From positions 25,651,459 to 25,715,458 of the forward strand of contig CM068319.1 of the NCBI GenBank assembly GCA_034766995.1: 64,000 bases of DNA. The letters are read 5' to 3'. Both the position numbers and the translations under genes were made by a program. Positions 60,318 to 64,000 of the stretch are shown piece by piece; position 1 is the stretch's first letter, and each line of letters opens with the position of its first letter. This DNA is from Acanthacorydalis orientalis. Lineage: Eukaryota > Arthropoda > Insecta > Megaloptera > Corydalidae. The notes beneath the pieces were generated by a model. It had not been told where the DNA came from, made no database searches, and saw nothing but the letters and a program-made list of their open reading frames with translations.

Positions 60318-60500
60318 GTTCTGATAGTCTGTCTTTTGGATTATCTGAGTGTCTGTTTTCTTCTACTAGTTTCGGTGCTTGTGACATCTTTGAGTAGATT
60401 GTAGTCTCTAAAATTGAATTGAAAACGGCACACGTGCCGAAACTAGTAATGAAAAATACATAGTCAGGTAATCCAAAAGGATAAATGTCATCAAAAAAAC
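60318..60500. repeat. fold-back element: head-to-head copies of a GCCGAAACTAGTA repeat
   Basis: On the + strand, CGGCACACGTGCCGAAACTA begins the right arm, which continues through GTAATG to GGTAATCCAAAAGGA. The left arm is its diverged reverse complement, running from TCTTTTGGATTATCTGAG to CTACTAGTTTCGGTGC. The arms are about 60-70 bp around a roughly 40-bp loop. Each arm has a short GGCAC...GTGCC-type stem directly before GAAAC, like the dispersed motif elsewhere in the window. It may come from the ends of a retroelement. Confidence 0.6.
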
Positions 60501-60608
60501 ATATCAAAGGAAGGACATGTATAAAAACGTACATGTATAGTTTTATCTTTAATAAAATATTGAATAACCGATAAAAATATTTATTGATTTTGTTAAATAA
60601 AGTATATA

Positions 60609-60652
<44 letters not shown>

Positions 60653-60711
60653 CATATATGTACATATATACACACACACACACACATATAATATATATAT
60701 ATATGTATATA
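60609..60711. repeat. compound (TA)n/(CA)n microsatellite
   Basis: TA runs mixed with CATATA units and a CA run. Confidence 0.95.
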
Positions 60712-61153
60712 ACATTTTTGTTTGAATTTATTTTGAATTTAAAATAGTTGCCGACATAAAATTAAATGTGATTTCTTATTTATAATTAAGTCTGTTTTCT
60801 GCGTGAACAACATCACATTGACTATGAAACGGAATTTAATTATGCTGCGTCTCATAATAGTTTTTAAATATTTTTTCACGAAAAAAAATGTTACATCTAA
60901 GCAACATTTATCAAAAGTTTAGAACAATAAAAAAATAGAATCGGATTTTTTATTTATATAAATCAAGAATACATTTTAACAGGACAGTGTATTGATTTTT
61001 AATTTTTAACTATTTTAATAAATATAATTTTATTTACAATGACGTCGTGACTTCAAGAAATAGGTTTCCCAGAATCGTTTTTGTTTAAAACAAACATAAA
61101 CAGATGTGCGCCAGTGTACTTTTTGTACAGTTTATTACAAAAAGTTTATCAAA

Positions 61154-61186
61154 ATACGTTGATAAAACGTATATTTATCAACGTAT
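61154..61186. repeat. perfect 13-bp inverted repeat (hairpin)
   Basis: ATACGTTGATAAA and its exact reverse complement TTTATCAACGTAT are separated by 7 nt. Confidence 0.6.
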
Positions 61187-61505
61187 ATTTACTGTAGTCA
61201 ATACAGATGTGTGTGTGCGTAAATACCACATTCGCTTTTGTAAATAATTCAAATAATATTTACACTGTTGATAAACAAATGTTGAAAAATGTAAATGTAC
61301 GAAATTACTTTCAAAGTTTTCTCATCAAATGTCAGTATAGTAAATCACGTAATATCTAGAAATAATTACCAACAATTTTCATTTAAATTTCCGGCCATAA
61401 GAAATACCATTGAAAAATAAATTTGCACTTTTGAGTATGTGTGAATAAAACCACATTATAGACTTTTTATTATTAATTTAAAGAATTTAATAAATAAATG
61501 AGGTG

Positions 61506-61508
<3 letters not shown>

Positions 61509-61586
<78 letters not shown>
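61509..61586. repeat. (TA)n microsatellite
   Basis: Pure TA run of about 77 bp. Confidence 0.95.
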
Positions 61587-61589
<3 letters not shown>

Positions 61590-62410
61590 AAATAATGTTT
61601 TGTAATGTGTTTAACTTAATTTTTATTTGTAAGTATTATGAATTTTATATATTTTTGTTTGATTTTGTACAATTTTCTTTTTCTTTTTTAATTATTATAC
61701 ATTTGTTCCTCTTTTGTTGGCTTACACAAAATTCGAAAGGGGAGATTCGAGACAACTTGTAAAACTAATAGGAAAAAATAATAGACATACACATTACCAC
61801 TATGTAATAGATAACATGAATATTTATACAAATGCATATATGCCTTTATTCACCAAGGTCTGTAAATAAAGAAACGTTACTTTTCAAATAAATTTTATTT
61901 GATCATTTGATAGCTTTTGACCTATGTAAAACTAAAATCAAAATAAATCCGTTTTCAGTCCTCTGTGCGCCTATTAATAAACATTTTTAGCTTTGTTAAT
62001 TTAAAAGCATGTCGATAACCCACTTACGAAAATTATTATTGATGAAAGCTAAAAGGTATTAAGTGTTCTTATGATGACAAATGTAGTTATTTTCAAACCA
62101 GCACTTAGCATCTATCTGAATAAATTAAGTGGTGTTTTATTTTTGGGTTTTATAACATGGCTAAGGTATCTGATATATTTTTGTTGTTCAAGTTCTGAAA
62201 TAATAAAAATAATGGTCTATGTTAAGACTAGAATATTTAAAAAGGAAACGTTGACAAGTACTCAGAGTATATGTACATGAAACTTATTTTATTTCCACAA
62301 AATATATAATTTGGATTCAATGATAAATTGATAATATATCAAAAAATAAGTGATAAATATATAATTTTAAAGATTTATAATCTTCCGTCACAGACTAATG
62401 AAAGTATTAG

Positions 62411-62460
62411 AAACGTTTCAAATGTATATATTTGAAACGTTTTCAAATATATACATTTGA
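62411..62460. repeat. near-perfect palindrome with overlapping third arm
   Basis: AAACGTTTCAAAT at left and ATTTGAAACGTTT at right form a 32-bp palindrome (62411-62442). A third related arm, TTTCAAATATATACATTTGA, follows at 62441-62460 and can pair with the first. Confidence 0.75.
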
Positions 62461-62476
62461 TGATGCTTTTAGAAAT

Positions 62477-62477
<1 letters not shown>

Positions 62478-62536
<59 letters not shown>

Positions 62537-62544
62537 ATACATAC
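62478..62544. repeat. (TA)n microsatellite
   Basis: TA run with TATG variants at its right end. Confidence 0.95.
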
Positions 62545-63478
62545 CTACATATATACACACACGAGGTTCGGCAATTTATTTGGTGTACAAATTAATTCTA
62601 CCGACCGTATTAAAATATACATACTCCTGTATTTGAATGAAATATCTATTCGTATATAAATGAATCGTGTCTTGACAATAGGTTAGTTAACAAATTTATA
62701 ATTAAATTTCACACCTGCAAACATGAAAATTGGTTTATAAATATTTAAATCACAAATGTTTAACACAACGTACAAAATTCATGAACAGAGATCTTTTTCT
62801 GTACGGCATACTGACCTATAAAACATAAAAAAGAACATATTTGCGTGCCAATTCTGAAATCATACACAAATTTATGGTTTGTAAGTAAAATGTTAAATAG
62901 AATAAATCAGATTTTCTATTCTAAAATATTAACAGTCATGTACGTTCGATGACTACGAATCAGATTTAAATAAAACCGTGTAATCATTATTTATACTCAA
63001 TAACCAAGAATATGAAAATGCATTAAATTCCTTGTTTATATCGGCTGTCATCAATGCTCGTATATCAAAACACGTATATCAAATATATCATCAGCATCTA
63101 TAATGAAGTTATATGCACATCATCGCGTTTATGAAAATACGGATTAAAATTTAAAATTAGCAATACAGTGTACGTCAAAGTGGCACAATTCGAACGAAGC
63201 TTTTTTTTGTTAGTTTGCACTGCAAGATAAATAATTAATTGTTGGTATATTAGGCACACATTTTTCTATTTTTTGATTTGAAAGTGTATGAAAGTTTTTG
63301 TCTTGTTATAATTTAAATTCAATTACTCTTCTTGCAATAATTGAAAATGTTCATATTAATTTTAATAGATTATATAAAATCAAAATTATACAGCATTATC
63401 ATAAAAAACTTTTATGACTTCAAAAGTGTTTATCTGGCGGAATTATATATTGTTTAAATAAATATTATTCTGCAAAAA

Positions 63479-63504
63479 TACATACATACATACATACACA
63501 CACA

Positions 63505-63544
<40 letters not shown>
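63479..63544. repeat. compound (CATA)n(CA)n(TA)n microsatellite
   Basis: CATA units, a short CA run, GCA, then a TA run. Confidence 0.95.
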
Positions 63545-63548
<4 letters not shown>

Positions 63549-64000
63549 TTACTTATTTATTTGTCATTTGGTGTTCAATAAGGAATTATTAAAATATGTT
63601 AATTGATTTCACAGTGTATTACAATTTTGAAAATTTAGCTATTGTAATTTTTTTACCGCAGTTGGTTACGATTTATTGGAATTTCATCAAGAAATTCATT
63701 ATTTTTAACTTTTATCTTAATACATTCTTTGGGTAATTTTTCACCTATTTGACAAGTATTGTGTTTTTTTTAACCACTTAATTGTTAAACTCAGAATTGA
63801 CGTATTCGTTTTAAGAATAAATCTAAGCGTATATCATTTTAATATAAAATTTTATGGTAAATATGTATACAAAAATTATTTTACATCTTGAATGAGTTAT
63901 ATTTGGATGAAATTTCAGCTATAAATTGTTAGTATCTACTTACAGGTAATTCATTTCTGTGCCTATTAAAAACACTGTATTTTTAATATACTAACTGCTG

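Larger units (their letters stand above)
60016..64000. other. region downstream of innexin unit 3 to window end
   Basis: I looked for AILFYTP, W-WEGG, TKCTFHKYG and VNEKIY-type coding on the + strand and found none. It has a fold-back repeat at 60.32-60.50 kb, microsatellites and two inverted repeats. Confidence 0.6.

Noticed and set aside
43492..64000. Search for the missing innexin C-terminal exons (TM3/TM4) after units 1-3
   Set aside because: I looked on the + strand for WEGG, TKCTF, LCILPLN and VNEKIY-type coding and found none. Very short exons could have escaped reading by eye.

Overview
Very AT-rich DNA from an arthropod, most likely an insect. The only recognisable host genes are innexins (invertebrate gap-junction proteins), all on the + strand and all cut by introns. 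The rest is intron and intergenic DNA packed with (AT)n microsatellites and decayed transposons. The species cannot be named from the sequence. The long introns (14.9 kb and 6.9 kb in inx1) suggest a fairly large, repeat-rich genome.

Layout. 1-8.6 kb: intergenic, with a LINE 3' fragment (about 5.0-5.3 kb) and a decayed, unidentified coding remnant on the minus strand (about 6.5-7.1 kb) next to a short GC-rich insert. 8.6-32.65 kb: a complete inx1 (ogre) gene of four coding exons, 362 codons, with a possible alternative last exon and its own poly(A) signal at 34.49-34.61 kb. Intron 1 holds an 88-bp mariner-type MITE and two more LINE fragments; intron 2 holds a 553-bp internally deleted mariner. 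34.6-41.9 kb: intergenic. 41.9-60.0 kb: three successive innexin N-terminal halves (TM1, first extracellular loop, start of TM2) at 41.95-43.49, 50.78-51.14 and 59.43-60.02 kb. Each has its own ATG and each ends at a phase-0 splice donor at the same protein position. No C-terminal innexin exon follows any of them before the window ends at 64 kb.

Interpretation. The first two N-terminal units resemble the Neural-type and Lethal-type N-termini of insect shaking-B, a locus known to join alternative promoters and 5' exons to shared 3' exons. The simplest reading is that these are alternative 5' cassettes of one shakB-like locus whose common 3' exons lie beyond 64 kb. The third unit is divergent: a longer first extracellular loop, loss of the QYVGNPI motif, and LLTQ in place of LFFQ. 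It is either a third, unusual cassette of the same locus or the start of a separate innexin gene. It is the most unusual item in the window.

No tRNA, rRNA, CRISPR array or bacterial feature was seen. Translations, exon joins and repeat alignments were done by eye; homology assignments rest on remembered family features, not on a search.
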